From NCBI GenBank assembly GCA_017745235.1, contig JAGHZU010000009.1, positions 149,376 to 213,375 of the forward strand: a stretch of 64,000 bases of DNA, read 5' to 3'. Source of the stretch: Caulobacter sp. (GTDB taxonomy: Bacteria; Pseudomonadota; Alphaproteobacteria; Caulobacterales; Caulobacteraceae). The notes under the pieces were generated by a model. The model made no database searches and was not told the origin of the DNA. It saw only the letters and a program-made list of their open reading frames with translations. Each line of letters opens with the position of its first letter. Positions within the stretch are counted from its first letter, which is position 1. Shown here piece by piece: positions 32,740 to 42,814 of this stretch. A program made the position numbers and the translations under genes.

Positions 32740-35700
32740 ATGGATCCGGCCGCTTTGCTTTGCTGCCTGATGATGGTCAGTCCGTCCGCGCGGTTCGACA
32801 CGCCGCCGCAGGATCTGACGGCGGCGGTCATAGCGGTCTCAAAGGCCACCGGAACCGAAATCCTCTTCCAACCCAGCCTGCTGGCCGGCGCGCGCGCGCC
32901 GATCTTGCAGGGGAATTTCAACGCCGAACAGGCGCTGGGCCGGTTGCTGGCGGGGACGCACCTCACCTTCAGGGCCACCGCTACGGGAGCGTTGATCATC
33001 ATCAAGCCGCCTGCGGCTGCGGCGCCGGCGCTCCAAACTCCGGAACCGGCCGTGGCCCTGCCCGAAATTGTGGTCGTGGGGGCGCGTACGCACGACACCG
33101 ACATCCGACGGCGCATCGACGACGTGCAGCCCTATGCGGTGCTCGATCGACGGGCCTTGGAACGCACCCAGGGCCAGGATGCGGAAGCGGTGATGCGAAA
33201 GGGCTTCACCCAGATCAACCTTGCCGCCCCGGGCGCCTATGCGGTCGGAGCCAGCGGCGGCGACCCGCGCTCACGCTTCGACTTGCGTGGATTTGGCGCT
33301 TTGCAGACGCTTGTGCTGATCGACGGGCGCCGGTTGCCGGAGTTCGTCGACGCCGGCTTCTCCCAAGCCAATCTCAACGGCCTGCCGCTGTTGGCGATCG
33401 ACCGGGTCGAGGCCCTGGCCTCGACTGCGGGCGGCCTTTACGGTCCAGGGGCCACGGGCGGGGTGCTGAATGTGGTCCTCAAGCAGCGCTCCGATGGCGC
33501 GCGACTGCAGGTCTCGCGCGGGATCAGCGCCAGGGGCGACGCCCCGACCTGGAGCCTGGATAGCCTGATGGGATGGCGTTCGCGCAATGGGGCGACCCAG
33601 GTCACGCTCGCCTACAGGCGCTTTGAGGACGGGGGCTTGCTCGCGGGCGACAGGGACTATTACGGCGCAGCCCAGCGTCGCCGTCTGGAGATCATTCCCG
33701 AACTCTACGCCGCGCCGCCCAGCAATAGCCTCAACATCACCAGCGTGGATCACAAGGATCTGCGGCTGACCCCCGGCAATGGCGGCGCGATCCTGGGCGG
33801 CGCCTACAGTTTCCTGCCCCTTTCCCTGGTGGGGGCGTCGTCGGCGGTCTCCACGCTGGTCGCCAATGCCGGACGCTATGACCTGTCTCTTTCGCCGGAC
33901 GCCCAAGGCGCGACCCAGAACCTTCTGCCGCGTCGGCGAACGGACGGATTGGTCTTCAGCCTCCAGCATGACCTGGACCCAAGGACGCGCCTGTTCGTCG
34001 ATCTGGTGGCCTACGAGGTGGCGGGATCCGGCGCCGTCCCTCTGCTCGACACGGTGTGGTGGACCGTGCCGGCCGGCTCGCCCGGCAATCCTTTCGTCCA
34101 GCCGGTTCGCGTGAGCCTGCCGCTTCCCGGTTACGACGGGCGCACGAAGACGACGGTGCGCACCTGGCGGGGCACGGCGGGCGCGGTGGTTCGGCTTCCT
34201 CACGCCTGGAGCCTGAACGCCGACCTTTCCCGCGGCGAGTCCGCCTTCGACCGCCGAGATCCGGTAGTGGGGGACATCGGGGGGCTGGACCCGTTTCTGG
34301 ATCTGGTGGCGACCTATGCGGCGCTGCCGGGCTTTCTCAGCGGGCGGACCTATGTCCAACATGAAATCGGCCGACTGACCGACCTCAACCTGCGACTGGC
34401 GGGACCGCTCGCCACCTTGCCCGGAGGCCCCCTCACTATCACCCTGTTGGGCGAAGCGCGGCGCGACACAAGTCACGACGCCGGGGATGCGACGCTGCGC
34501 CAGAGCCCGCCGGGGCGGCGCAAGCAGATGACCGTCGGCTCTCTCTACGCAGAGGTGAGGGCGCCGATCCTGCCTGCGGACGCCTCGTTCGCGCTTTCGA
34601 GGGGGCTTGAGCTGCAGTTGGCGCTTAGTCGCGACTCCACTCGGCTGAAGCTGCCCACCGACAACGCCGACATGGGGCTGAGCCAGCCTGGCGTCACGGA
34701 CCTCAAAGTGCGTAGCGACACGACCGCGGTGACGGTGGGCGCACGCGTCAAGCCGATGGACGGTTTGATGCTGCGGGCCAGCTTCGCCAGCGGTTATCTG
34801 CCGCTCAGCCCTTTAGCCGTGACACCATTCTATTCGAGGATTTCGCTGGGCGCCGACGGCCTGGGGGTTCCTGACCCCAAGCGCGGGGGTCAGCCGGCCG
34901 GCGCCAACACGACCTATCTCGAGAATTCCGGCGGCGCGCTGGACGCGCGCCCCGAGTTGGCCAGGAGTTTCTCGGCCGGAGTCGTGCTGACCCCGAACGT
35001 CTTGGCGGGACTTCGCGTTTCGCTGGACTTCACGCGGATCGTCAAATCGCCCGAACTCAGCGCTTTCCGGGTGACCGACGACGCCTACTGGTTCAGCCGC
35101 GAGGACGACGCGCCCGGGCACGTCGTTCGCGCGCCCCTGTCGGCCGCCGACGTGGCGGCGGGATACACCGGCGGCGTGATCACCCGCATCGAGGCGGGCT
35201 ACGCCAACTTCACGCGCACCGTGGTCAAGGTCGTCGACCTCAACGCCGAATATGAGCGCGCGACTCCGTTGGGCGACATCCGTCTCTTCACGTCCTTCAG
35301 CTGGGAGCCGGACTTCGTACGGACGCCCTATCCGGGCCTGCCCTCTTTCAATCGCGCCAACCATCAGAACGGCGTCAACGCGCGCAACGGACGTGCGGGC
35401 CTGGACTGGGCGCGGGGCGACTGGGAAGCCAGCCTGAGCGCTCAATACTGCGGGCCCACGCTTGTGACCCGGGCCACATTGAACGGCGTCTACGCGGCCA
35501 ACGCGCCGACCGTGGCGGTCCAGGGCGGCGAGCGCATAGCGGCTCAGACCTATGTGGACCTGCTGGTCGCCCGCACCTGGAGCCTGCCTGGGTCGGTTCG
35601 CCCGCGGCGGGTGCGGGCGACGCTAGGAGTGACGAACCTGCTCGACCGCCGGGCGGCCTTCTCGGCACAGCTCACGGGCAACCTTGGTTACGAAGACGGT

Positions 35701-35781
35701 GCGGCGACGGGACCGGGATACAGCCCCTACGGCGACCCTCGCGGTCGCTTCTTCCAACTGGGGCTTAGTCTGGAGCTCTAG
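32740..35781 (+). CDS. TonB-dependent receptor with STN signalling domain
   Basis: A 1013-aa outer-membrane transducer. After a short signal (MDPAALLCCLMMVSPSA) comes an STN domain (residues ~20-85: DTPPQDLTAAVIAVSKATGT, ILFQPSLLAG), a TonB box (LPEIVVVGART), the plug (LRGFGALQTLVLIDGRRLPE) and a long barrel ending in FFQLGLSLEL. ATG 32740 is preferred over a TTG seven codons earlier. The STN domain would contact the FecR protein encoded divergently. It overlaps the convergent peroxidase gene by 17 bases. Ligand unknown; an iron chelate is the usual guess. Confidence 0.92.
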   Translation: MDPAALLCCLMMVSPSARFDTPPQDLTAAVIAVSKATGTEILFQPSLLAGARAPILQGNFNAEQALGRLLAGTHLTFRATATGALIIIKPPAAAAPALQTPEPAVALPEIVVVGARTHDTDIRRRIDDVQPYAVLDRRALERTQGQDAEAVMRKGFTQINLAAPGAYAVGASGGDPRSRFDLRGFGALQTLVLIDGRRLPEFVDAGFSQANLNGLPLLAIDRVEALASTAGGLYGPGATGGVLNVVLKQRSDGARLQVSRGISARGDAPTWSLDSLMGWRSRNGATQVTLAYRRFEDGGLLAGDRDYYGAAQRRRLEIIPELYAAPPSNSLNITSVDHKDLRLTPGNGGAILGGAYSFLPLSLVGASSAVSTLVANAGRYDLSLSPDAQGATQNLLPRRRTDGLVFSLQHDLDPRTRLFVDLVAYEVAGSGAVPLLDTVWWTVPAGSPGNPFVQPVRVSLPLPGYDGRTKTTVRTWRGTAGAVVRLPHAWSLNADLSRGESAFDRRDPVVGDIGGLDPFLDLVATYAALPGFLSGRTYVQHEIGRLTDLNLRLAGPLATLPGGPLTITLLGEARRDTSHDAGDATLRQSPPGRRKQMTVGSLYAEVRAPILPADASFALSRGLELQLALSRDSTRLKLPTDNADMGLSQPGVTDLKVRSDTTAVTVGARVKPMDGLMLRASFASGYLPLSPLAVTPFYSRISLGADGLGVPDPKRGGQPAGANTTYLENSGGALDARPELARSFSAGVVLTPNVLAGLRVSLDFTRIVKSPELSAFRVTDDAYWFSREDDAPGHVVRAPLSAADVAAGYTGGVITRIEAGYANFTRTVVKVVDLNAEYERATPLGDIRLFTSFSWEPDFVRTPYPGLPSFNRANHQNGVNARNGRAGLDWARGDWEASLSAQYCGPTLVTRATLNGVYAANAPTVAVQGGERIAAQTYVDLLVARTWSLPGSVRPRRVRATLGVTNLLDRRAAFSAQLTGNLGYEDGAATGPGYSPYGDPRGRFFQLGLSLEL

Positions 35782-36727
35782 CCGCGCTTCCTTCGCGCCG
35801 TCGACGCGCCAGCGAGATGACATAGGCCTCCAGGCGTGCGGCGAACATCTCGTCGGGCGGATGGCCCACGCCATCGGCCAGAACGCCGGGATTGAAGATG
35901 GCCTGATCGCAGGCGGCTTGATCGGCGAACTGGCTGATCGTCACCCGGCCCAGGGGAACCGCCTCGCGCTCGTCCTCGTCAGGCCAACGGGTTGTGACGT
36001 CCAGGACCGGGTCTCCTGGGCGATCGAGCAAGGCCAGGATGTCGAAGCCGACTCCGCCGGCCTGGAAGCGGCGCTCCAGGTCGGCCCTGAGGAAGTCGGG
36101 CGGCAGGGCGCGAGCTTCGTCCTCGCTCAGGCCGATCTCACCTGCGACGGGCGCCAGCTTGAATTTCACGAAGCGCGAGACCCCCGCGGCGTTCGTGACC
36201 GGAAAGGCGTGCACGCCCCAATAGGCAACTCCCGCGAAGCTTCCCGGCAAGGGGCGGGCGGCGATGTAACGGGCCTGGTTCAGGGTCTCGGGGTTGGCTT
36301 CCGAGAAGGTCCTGACGCGTTCGGGGTCGGGCTTGCCGTCGGCGCCAGGCGCGCGGGCGCGCAGGAACGCCAGCATCTGGTCGAGCGTGCGGGCGAAATG
36401 CACCGGCGCATTCTCGACGAGCAGATCCGAGCGAGAGCCATCTCCGGTCAGGCGCAGGCTTAGACCGCGCAGGACCAGGGCGTTGGTGTCGGCGACGGCG
36501 GGAAGGCCGCCGCCCACCGAGAAGCGAGCCAGGACCTCGCAGGCGTTGGTGAAGCTGGGTGAGCAGGTCACCTCGTGGGCGCGTGGACTGGGATGGTAGG
36601 CGCCGGTCACGCACCAGCCTTTGGCGAAGCTCGCCCGCACGCCCGGCGGGTCGCCCGCCACGGTCTTCAACGCCTCCACGATCCGGGCGGGGTCGGCCTT
36701 GGCGTCGTCCTGATCCTTGTGGGTCAT
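35765..36727 (-). CDS. Catalase-family peroxidase with distal His replaced by Phe
   Basis: A 320-aa member of the small catalase-related (SrpA-like) haem family. The family motif xHAKG, carrying the distal catalytic His, reads SFAKGWCVTG here: F34 in place of His. The proximal haem Tyr motif RxxxY is kept near the C-terminus (AARLEAYVISL), and ENAPVHFARTLDQ matches the distal Asn segment. No signal peptide, so probably cytoplasmic. AGGAG precedes the ATG, 23 bases after the paralogue upstream. Classical peroxidase activity is doubtful; haem binding is likely. Confidence 0.82.
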   Translation of the reverse strand: MTHKDQDDAKADPARIVEALKTVAGDPPGVRASFAKGWCVTGAYHPSPRAHEVTCSPSFTNACEVLARFSVGGGLPAVADTNALVLRGLSLRLTGDGSRSDLLVENAPVHFARTLDQMLAFLRARAPGADGKPDPERVRTFSEANPETLNQARYIAARPLPGSFAGVAYWGVHAFPVTNAAGVSRFVKFKLAPVAGEIGLSEDEARALPPDFLRADLERRFQAGGVGFDILALLDRPGDPVLDVTTRWPDEDEREAVPLGRVTISQFADQAACDQAIFNPGVLADGVGHPPDEMFAARLEAYVISLARRRREGSAARAPD

Positions 36728-36750
36728 CGCTGGCTCCTGTCGCGACGAGG

Positions 36751-37767
36751 CTACTGGCGCTGGCCCAGCGAGATCGGATAGGCGGTGTTGCGCATCACCA
36801 GCATGGGGTCGGCCGCCTCGACCCCGGGATGAGCCTGTCCCGGCAAGAACAGCAGGGTTTTCTGCGCCGCCTCGGGGTCGTCGGGCAGGCGATTGAGCGT
36901 GATCTCGCCCAGCTTGACCATCCTGCGGCTGTCCGGCCAGGCGACGGACGGATCGTCGATCTTGTCGCCAGCGGCCGCTACCTGGGCGTACCAGTCGAAC
37001 ACCACCGGGCCTTGCTTCAAGCGTTCGACGATCTCGGTCTGCAGATAGTCTCCGCTCTTGGCCTTGCGCGCCTCGGGCGTCAGATACCGCTCGCCCGCCC
37101 TGGGGACGAAACGGTAGCGCACGAAGCTGGCCTGCCCCTTGGCGTTCGTGAACTTCAGGGCGTTGATCCCGAAGTAGGTCGCCTGGGCGTAGGAGTCCGG
37201 ATAGGTGCGGCTGGCCAGGAACTGCGCCGCCTTCGGATGGCTGGCGAGGAACTGTTCGACGGCCGTCGGATGGGCCGCGTCCGGCCCGCTGGCCGCCAGC
37301 GCCCGCAGGAAGACCGCGAACTCGTCGAAGGTCGCCACGATGAAGTTGTTGTGCTGATTGGCCTCGACGTCGAAGTCGTCGCCGTCGGCCGCGATGATCT
37401 TGAACGCAAAGCCCGCTGGCGAGGCGGCGTCGGCGTTATCGGGCAGGTCGGGGACGCCGGCGAACAGCGAAAAGCGCGCGACGAGAGGCAGGGGAGCGCC
37501 GTTGAACACCGGCGAGTCGACAAGGCTTTTTGCCTCGGGGGCCGGCGTGAACCGGCCCTCCACCACCACGCCCTTGGTGTGCACGGCGCGCGCGTGATGG
37601 TCGCCGAAGGCCGTGTGCAGGGCGTTGACCATGCTGAGCGGCGTCTCCTTGGCCCGCGTGTCGGCGGCGTAGGTCGGGGGAGAGAGGGCAAGGGCGACGA
37701 TAAGGCTTCCGGCGGCCGCCTTGCCGGCGCGCATCGCGCGATGGAACGGAGAGAGGATGGGGCGCAC
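36751..37767 (-). CDS. Catalase-family peroxidase, exported, canonical distal His
   Basis: A 338-aa paralogue of the previous gene with a signal peptide (RAGKAAAGSLIVALALSPPT then YAA). The distal motif is intact (RAVHTKGVVVEGRF) and the proximal Tyr is in VMRNTAYPISL. GTG 37767 is chosen because GAGGAG lies seven bases upstream; the ATG at 37734 has no ribosome site, and the longer open frame upstream is unsupported. It would reduce peroxides in the periplasm. Paired with the His-less cytoplasmic copy. Confidence 0.82.
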   Translation of the reverse strand: MRPILSPFHRAMRAGKAAAGSLIVALALSPPTYAADTRAKETPLSMVNALHTAFGDHHARAVHTKGVVVEGRFTPAPEAKSLVDSPVFNGAPLPLVARFSLFAGVPDLPDNADAASPAGFAFKIIAADGDDFDVEANQHNNFIVATFDEFAVFLRALAASGPDAAHPTAVEQFLASHPKAAQFLASRTYPDSYAQATYFGINALKFTNAKGQASFVRYRFVPRAGERYLTPEARKAKSGDYLQTEIVERLKQGPVVFDWYAQVAAAGDKIDDPSVAWPDSRRMVKLGEITLNRLPDDPEAAQKTLLFLPGQAHPGVEAADPMLVMRNTAYPISLGQRQ

Positions 37768-38056
37768 GGTCGGACTCCTCGGTGGCTTGAGGCGTCCAGT
37801 GTCCAGCCCGCGCCCTGGGGCGGCTTTCATGGATAGGGCGTCAATTGTCCGAACCGCGCGACGCCATCGGTCAGGTGGCAGCCATCTTCTGCGTGAGGCT
37901 GGCGGCCCGCGGATGACGCGCCATGGGCGCCGAATGGCCACCGGCGCCGCGTGGGGCGGCGCCTTGCAGCGAACTCGGGCCTGCGTGCTTGATCCTGTTG
38001 CCGCACGAGGATCTGGGCTCGCAGTTGGGCGGGTCGGGTTGTCGCCGAGGCCCCTG

Positions 38057-38638
38057 GTGAAGCAAAGCCGAGCCGAGATTGTCGCCTTCGTCGGCGGCCA
38101 GATCCTTCCGCACGAGGCGGATGTGCGCGCGTGGTTGCGTCGGTCGGGCAGCGCCGCCGCCGACATCGACGACGTGATCCAGGAGACCTATTGCCGTCTG
38201 GCCGCCCTGGAGAGCATTGCCCATATCGGCAACGGCCGCGGCTACTTCTTCCGGACCGCGCGGAACATCGCCATCGAGAAGATCCGGCGCGCGCGCATCG
38301 TTCGCATCGACTGCGTCACGGAAATCGACGCCCTGAACGTCGTAGATGATGAACCCTCGCCCGAACGCGTGGTCGCCGGCCGTCGCGAGCTGGGTCGGGT
38401 GCGGCGGCTGATAGAGGAGTTACCCGAGCGGTGTCGGCAGATCTTCACCCTTCGCCGGATCCACGGCCTGTCGCAGAGGGAGACCGCCATGCGCCTGGGC
38501 GTGACCGAGAACGTTGTGGAAATGCAGTCGGCGCGAGGCTTGCGTTTAATCCTGCGCGCCTTATCGGAATCCGAAGCGCGAGATCATTCGGCAATCGGCG
38601 AGGCTCATGAACTCCATCCGGTCCGCAAGCGAGATTGA
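38057..38638 (+). CDS. ECF sigma factor, FecI-like (second set)
   Basis: A 193-aa sigma factor. Region 2: ADIDDVIQETYCRLAALESI and GYFFRTARNIAIEKIRRARI; region 4: FTLRRIHGLSQRETAMRLGV followed by TENVVEMQSARGL. GTG 38057 (VKQSRAEI) has GAGG seven bases upstream; the frame is open further left but shows no sigma homology. The 289-base gap before it, shared with the divergent peroxidase operon, holds no other gene. The 3' end overlaps fecR by 32 bases. Confidence 0.86.
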   Translation: MKQSRAEIVAFVGGQILPHEADVRAWLRRSGSAAADIDDVIQETYCRLAALESIAHIGNGRGYFFRTARNIAIEKIRRARIVRIDCVTEIDALNVVDDEPSPERVVAGRRELGRVRRLIEELPERCRQIFTLRRIHGLSQRETAMRLGVTENVVEMQSARGLRLILRALSESEARDHSAIGEAHELHPVRKRD

Positions 38639-39581
38639 CGACGAGGCGGCCGAGTGGGCCGCCCGCGTCGACGCGCGGGGGTTGGACGTGGAGCGCGATC
38701 CCGAATTGCAGGCCTGGTTGGACGGCGACGCGCGACGAGCCGGGGCCCTGCTGCGCGCCCAGGCGGCGATCAGCTTCCTGGATCGCGGCCGGGCCCTGGC
38801 CGGGGTCGCGCCGCTGGTCACCGCCGACGCTCTCAAACGACCCAGCCGTCGCGCCCTGGTCGCCGGAGCAGGCGGAGCGATGGCGGCCGCGCTGGTCGGC
38901 GGACTGGGCCTGTGGATCACACGGCCCCAGCGTCTGGGCACGCGTCTGGGCGAGATCCGCCGGGTGCCGCTCGCCGACGGCTCGCTGGTGGCCATCAACA
39001 CCAAGACCGCGCTGGACGTGGCGATGAAACCCCGGTCTCGTCAGATCACTCTGAGAGAGGGGGAGGCCTGGTTCCAGGTCGCCAAGGATCCCGATCGCCC
39101 GTTCGTCGTGGCGGCGGGCACCGTTCGAGTGCGCGCGGTGGGCACGGCCTTTTCCGTGCGGCGCGCCGACGAGGACGGCGCCAGCGTCGACGTGATGGTC
39201 ACCGAGGGCGTGGTCGAGACCTGGATCGAGGGCGATCCGGCGTCCCGGCGGCGACTATCCGCGGGCAGTCGCGTCGTCCTGGCCAGCGCCGTCTCACCCC
39301 AGGTGGCGGAATCGCCGTCCGAGATCGAGCGCAGCCTGGCCTGGCGCAATGGGGAAATCGCCCTGGACGGCGAAAGCCTCGAACAGGCCGCGCGGCTGTT
39401 CAATCGCTACAATAGCCGTCAGATCTTGATCGACGATCCCACCCTGGCGCGCGAGCGCTTCGTCGGTCTTTTCCAGACCAACGAGCCGGAAAGCTTCGCG
39501 GCCGCGGTCGCCGCGACCCTGGGCGCGGTCGTCAGCGACGATGGACGCACGATCAGAATTGGCCGTGCTCACATCTCCTGA
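38607..39581 (+). CDS. FecR-family sigma regulator (second set)
   Basis: A 324-aa membrane regulator: N-terminal DUF4880-like part (DDEAAEWAARVDARGLDVER), membrane helix at residues ~90-110 (GGAMAAALVGGLGLWI), FecR domain (GEIRRVPLADGSLVAINTKT, VRAVGTAFSVRR) and a C-terminal STN-like segment (LFNRYNSRQILIDDP). It pairs with the sigma it overlaps and with the STN-TonB receptor 375 bases downstream. Confidence 0.9.
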   Translation: MNSIRSASEIDDEAAEWAARVDARGLDVERDPELQAWLDGDARRAGALLRAQAAISFLDRGRALAGVAPLVTADALKRPSRRALVAGAGGAMAAALVGGLGLWITRPQRLGTRLGEIRRVPLADGSLVAINTKTALDVAMKPRSRQITLREGEAWFQVAKDPDRPFVVAAGTVRVRAVGTAFSVRRADEDGASVDVMVTEGVVETWIEGDPASRRRLSAGSRVVLASAVSPQVAESPSEIERSLAWRNGEIALDGESLEQAARLFNRYNSRQILIDDPTLARERFVGLFQTNEPESFAAAVAATLGAVVSDDGRTIRIGRAHIS

Positions 39582-39955
39582 GTAGATTTCGAGATATAAT
39601 CAAAATCTTGAATAGTCCTCATTCGTCACGACGATATGAGGAAATCTGACTTCATGGTCATTCTTAATGATTCAGGCTAATCTGAATTGGAAGATCTATT
39701 GCCCTCCGTCTTGAGGCGGAGGTATTGATGAGCATTGTAGAAAGCTGGGTGTTTAGGGGGAGGGCTTCCTTCGCGCCGAACGGGTCCGTCCATCCGCATG
39801 CGAAACAGGCGCCCGCTGGGGAAGCTGGCGCGAAAGCGGGCGTGTTGGGGCGTGGACGGACCAATCGCGCAAGCGGCCACCGGAAATCGGTCCTCCAACC
39901 CTCGTGCTGTCAGGAGGCCGCGTGGGGCGCGCCTCAGGACCATGGGGGATTGTCG
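39582..39955. promoter_or_regulatory. Intergenic leader before the second STN-TonB receptor
   Basis: About 370 bases. The left part (39582-39720) is A+T-richer than its surroundings (24 of 60 G/C in 39601-39660) and should contain the sigma-dependent promoter of the receptor. The right part is open in the receptor frame but lacks signal-peptide character, so I treat it as untranslated leader. No exact promoter could be fixed. Confidence 0.4.
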
Positions 39956-42766
39956 ATGCGTGACTGGACGAACCGTTCCGCCCGGCGACGGTTGCTGTGC
40001 GCGGCCTCGGCCGTTTGGGCGCTGAGCGCGGGGGCCGCCCTGGCCCAGGCGGCGCCGTTCAAGATCGACGCCCAGCCGGCGGCGGCAGGCATCCGGCAGT
40101 TCGCGCGTCAGGCCGGCGTGCAGATCCTGATCCAGTCGGACGCCGCCGACGGAAAACGCACCGGGCCGGTGCGCGGCGCCTTGCCGGTCGATCGCGCGCT
40201 CGAGCAGTTGCTGTCCGGTACGGGCCTGGTGGTGATCTCCAATGACGGGAAGACGATCATCCTGGGCTCGCCGCGCACGGGCCTGATCCGGACGGGGTGG
40301 TCGGGTTCCGTCGGCGTGGGCTCGGCGCCAGCCGAACCCGAGCCCCCGGCCAAGCCGGAAGAACCGTCCGTCATCGAGGAGTTGATCGTCACCGGCACGC
40401 GCTCGACCTCGCGTACGGTCACCGAGAGCATGGCGCCGATCGACGTGATTTCCGCCGCCGAGCTGACCAAGAGCGGCAAGCAGTCGACGCGCGACCTGAT
40501 CTCGACCCTTGTGCCGTCGGCCAACACGTCCAACAGCGGTGCGGGCGCCAGTTTCGCGATCAAGACCGTGTCGCTGCGCGGCCTGTCCGCGGACCAGACC
40601 CTGGTTCTGGTCAACGGCAAGCGCCGGCACAACACCGCCATCCTGTTCGTCAACGGCACGACCCAGAACGGCCAGTCGCCGCCGGACCTGGACCTGATCC
40701 CGTCGGCCGCGATCGAGCGGATCGAGGTGCTGCGCGACGGCGCCTCCGCCCAGTACGGTTCCGACGCCCTGGCTGGGGTGATCAACGTCATCCTGAAGAA
40801 AAGCCCGGAAGGGGGCTCGATCAGCGCGCTCTACGGCAAGACGGCCGAGGGCGACGGCGAAACCGGCCAGTTCTCCGGCAATCTCGGCATGAAGCTGGGC
40901 GAGGCGGGTTACCTGAACCTGACGGCCGATGTGCGGATCACCGATCCGACCGACCGCGGCGACAAGACGCTGAACACCACCCAGATGTACTTCCCGCTGA
41001 ACGCCTCGGGCCAGCCGGTGCGGGTAGGGACTCCGGGCTCGACGCCTGATCCGCGCGAGGCGACAGTCAACCGCCACACCAGCCATCCGGGCTCGCCGCA
41101 GGTGCAGCTGTTCTCCCTGGGCTACAGCGCCGGCTCGCCGATCACCGACGACATCGATGTGTATTCGTTCGGCACCTTCTCCAGCCGCAACACCGCGGCC
41201 TGGCTGACCTTCCGGAACCCGAACGCCAGCAACAACATCACCGCGGTCAATCCCGACGGCTACACCCCGCGCCTGTTCCTCAAGGATCGCGACTTCCAGG
41301 TCGCGTTCGGCGCCAAGGGCGCCGACCTTCTGGGCTTCGACTGGGATCTGTCCACGACCTTCAGCCGCGATGACGTCGACTATTACGAGAACTCGCTGAA
41401 TGCGTCGCTTGGCCCGGCCAGCCCGTCCTATTTCTATATCGGCGCGCTGAAGTTCCAGGAATGGACCAGCAACCTGGACCTGACGCGCGAGGTCGATACG
41501 GGCGTCTTCGCCGCGCCCCTGTTCGTGGCCGCCGGTCTGGAATATCGCGACGACAAGTTCGAGATCACGGCGGGCGAGCCGGCCTCGTACATCAATGGCG
41601 GCTATGTCGCTCCGGCCGGCAGTCCGCAGGCGGGAGTGGTGTTCGCGGGCGGCTCGCAGGGCGTGACCGGCTTCCCGCCGTTCTCGGCCGGTTCGTTCTC
41701 GCGCGACAACGTCTCGGCCTATCTCAATGTCGAGCAGAAGGTCACCGAAAAGCTGGAGTTCGCCCTGGCCGGCCGCTTCGAGCACTATTCGGACTTCGGG
41801 AACGCCAAGACCTTCAAGCTGTCGAGCCGCTACGCCATCCTGCCGCGACTGGCGATCCGGGGCACGGCCAGCACCGGCTTCCGGGCGCCGTCGCTGCAAC
41901 AGCAGCACTATGCCTCGTCCAGCACCATCGGCGTGATCGTGCCGCCGGCTACGACCACCCAGCTCTATCCGGTGCAGTTGCTGCCGCCCGACAACCCGGC
42001 CGCGATCGCCCTGGGGGCCAAGCCGCTGCGGCCGGAAAAGTCGACCAACTATTCGGTCGGCCTCGTGGCCCAACCGCTGTCACGGATGAACGTCACCGTC
42101 GACGTCTACCAGATCAAGATCGACAACCGCATCCTGCAGAGCGGCACGCTGGGTCCGAACGCAGCCGTCAGCAACGCCCTGGCCACCCAGGGCCTGAACC
42201 CGCAGCAGGCCGCGTTCTATTATGGCAACTTCGCCGACACCAAGACGCGCGGCGTCGACCTGGTGGTCGACTATCGCACCGATTTCGGCGACTTCGGTTC
42301 GGTGCGGTGGACCTTCTCGGCCAACCACACGAAGAACGAGTTCACGCGCGTCGTGCAGCCACCGCCGGCCCTGGCGGCGGCGGGCATCGTCTATATCGAC
42401 CGGGTGAAGATCGGCGACCTGACCGTGGGCACGCCCAAGGACAAGTTCATCCTGGGCGCCGACTGGACGCTGGGGAAATTCGACACCAACCTTCGCCTGA
42501 CCCGCTATGGCGAGGTCATCCAGAGAACCTCGCTGGCGGCCAACGACGAGACCGTCAGCCCCAAGCTGATCGTCGACCTCGATCTCAGCTATGCGGCGAC
42601 CGACAACATCACGGTCAGCGTCGGCGCCAACAACCTGCTGGACGCCTATCCCGACAGCGTTCGCGCCGCCAACCGGGGCACGCCCGCCTTCGCTTACTAC
42701 AATCAGTACTCTCCGTACGGGATCAGCGGCGGCTTCTACTACGCCCGCGTCGCCGCCCGCTTCTAG
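39956..42766 (+). CDS. TonB-dependent receptor with STN signalling domain (second set)
   Basis: A 936-aa outer-membrane receptor. Signal peptide (RRRLLCAASAVWALSAGAAL then AQA), STN domain at residues ~35-100 (FKIDAQPAAAGIRQFARQAG), Pro/Glu-rich spacer, TonB box (SVIEELIVTGTRSTS), plug (VSLRGLSADQTLVLVNGKRR; IERIEVLRDGASAQYGSDAL) and barrel ending FYYARVAARF. ATG 39956 is chosen as it begins the signal peptide. Followed closely by an amidohydrolase and an amine oxidase, so a nitrogenous ligand such as a peptide is plausible. Confidence 0.93.
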   Translation: MRDWTNRSARRRLLCAASAVWALSAGAALAQAAPFKIDAQPAAAGIRQFARQAGVQILIQSDAADGKRTGPVRGALPVDRALEQLLSGTGLVVISNDGKTIILGSPRTGLIRTGWSGSVGVGSAPAEPEPPAKPEEPSVIEELIVTGTRSTSRTVTESMAPIDVISAAELTKSGKQSTRDLISTLVPSANTSNSGAGASFAIKTVSLRGLSADQTLVLVNGKRRHNTAILFVNGTTQNGQSPPDLDLIPSAAIERIEVLRDGASAQYGSDALAGVINVILKKSPEGGSISALYGKTAEGDGETGQFSGNLGMKLGEAGYLNLTADVRITDPTDRGDKTLNTTQMYFPLNASGQPVRVGTPGSTPDPREATVNRHTSHPGSPQVQLFSLGYSAGSPITDDIDVYSFGTFSSRNTAAWLTFRNPNASNNITAVNPDGYTPRLFLKDRDFQVAFGAKGADLLGFDWDLSTTFSRDDVDYYENSLNASLGPASPSYFYIGALKFQEWTSNLDLTREVDTGVFAAPLFVAAGLEYRDDKFEITAGEPASYINGGYVAPAGSPQAGVVFAGGSQGVTGFPPFSAGSFSRDNVSAYLNVEQKVTEKLEFALAGRFEHYSDFGNAKTFKLSSRYAILPRLAIRGTASTGFRAPSLQQQHYASSSTIGVIVPPATTTQLYPVQLLPPDNPAAIALGAKPLRPEKSTNYSVGLVAQPLSRMNVTVDVYQIKIDNRILQSGTLGPNAAVSNALATQGLNPQQAAFYYGNFADTKTRGVDLVVDYRTDFGDFGSVRWTFSANHTKNEFTRVVQPPPALAAAGIVYIDRVKIGDLTVGTPKDKFILGADWTLGKFDTNLRLTRYGEVIQRTSLAANDETVSPKLIVDLDLSYAATDNITVSVGANNLLDAYPDSVRAANRGTPAFAYYNQYSPYGISGGFYYARVAARF

Positions 42767-42814
42767 GCTTGCCGCCGGTCCGGGCGCAGGCCCGGGCCGG
42801 TCCTCTCGGAGTTC

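Noticed and set aside
37768..38056. An extended N-terminus for the second ECF sigma factor
   Set aside because: The frame is open back to about 37721 but carries no sigma-like sequence and overlaps the peroxidase start region; the GTG at 38057 has a ribosome site.
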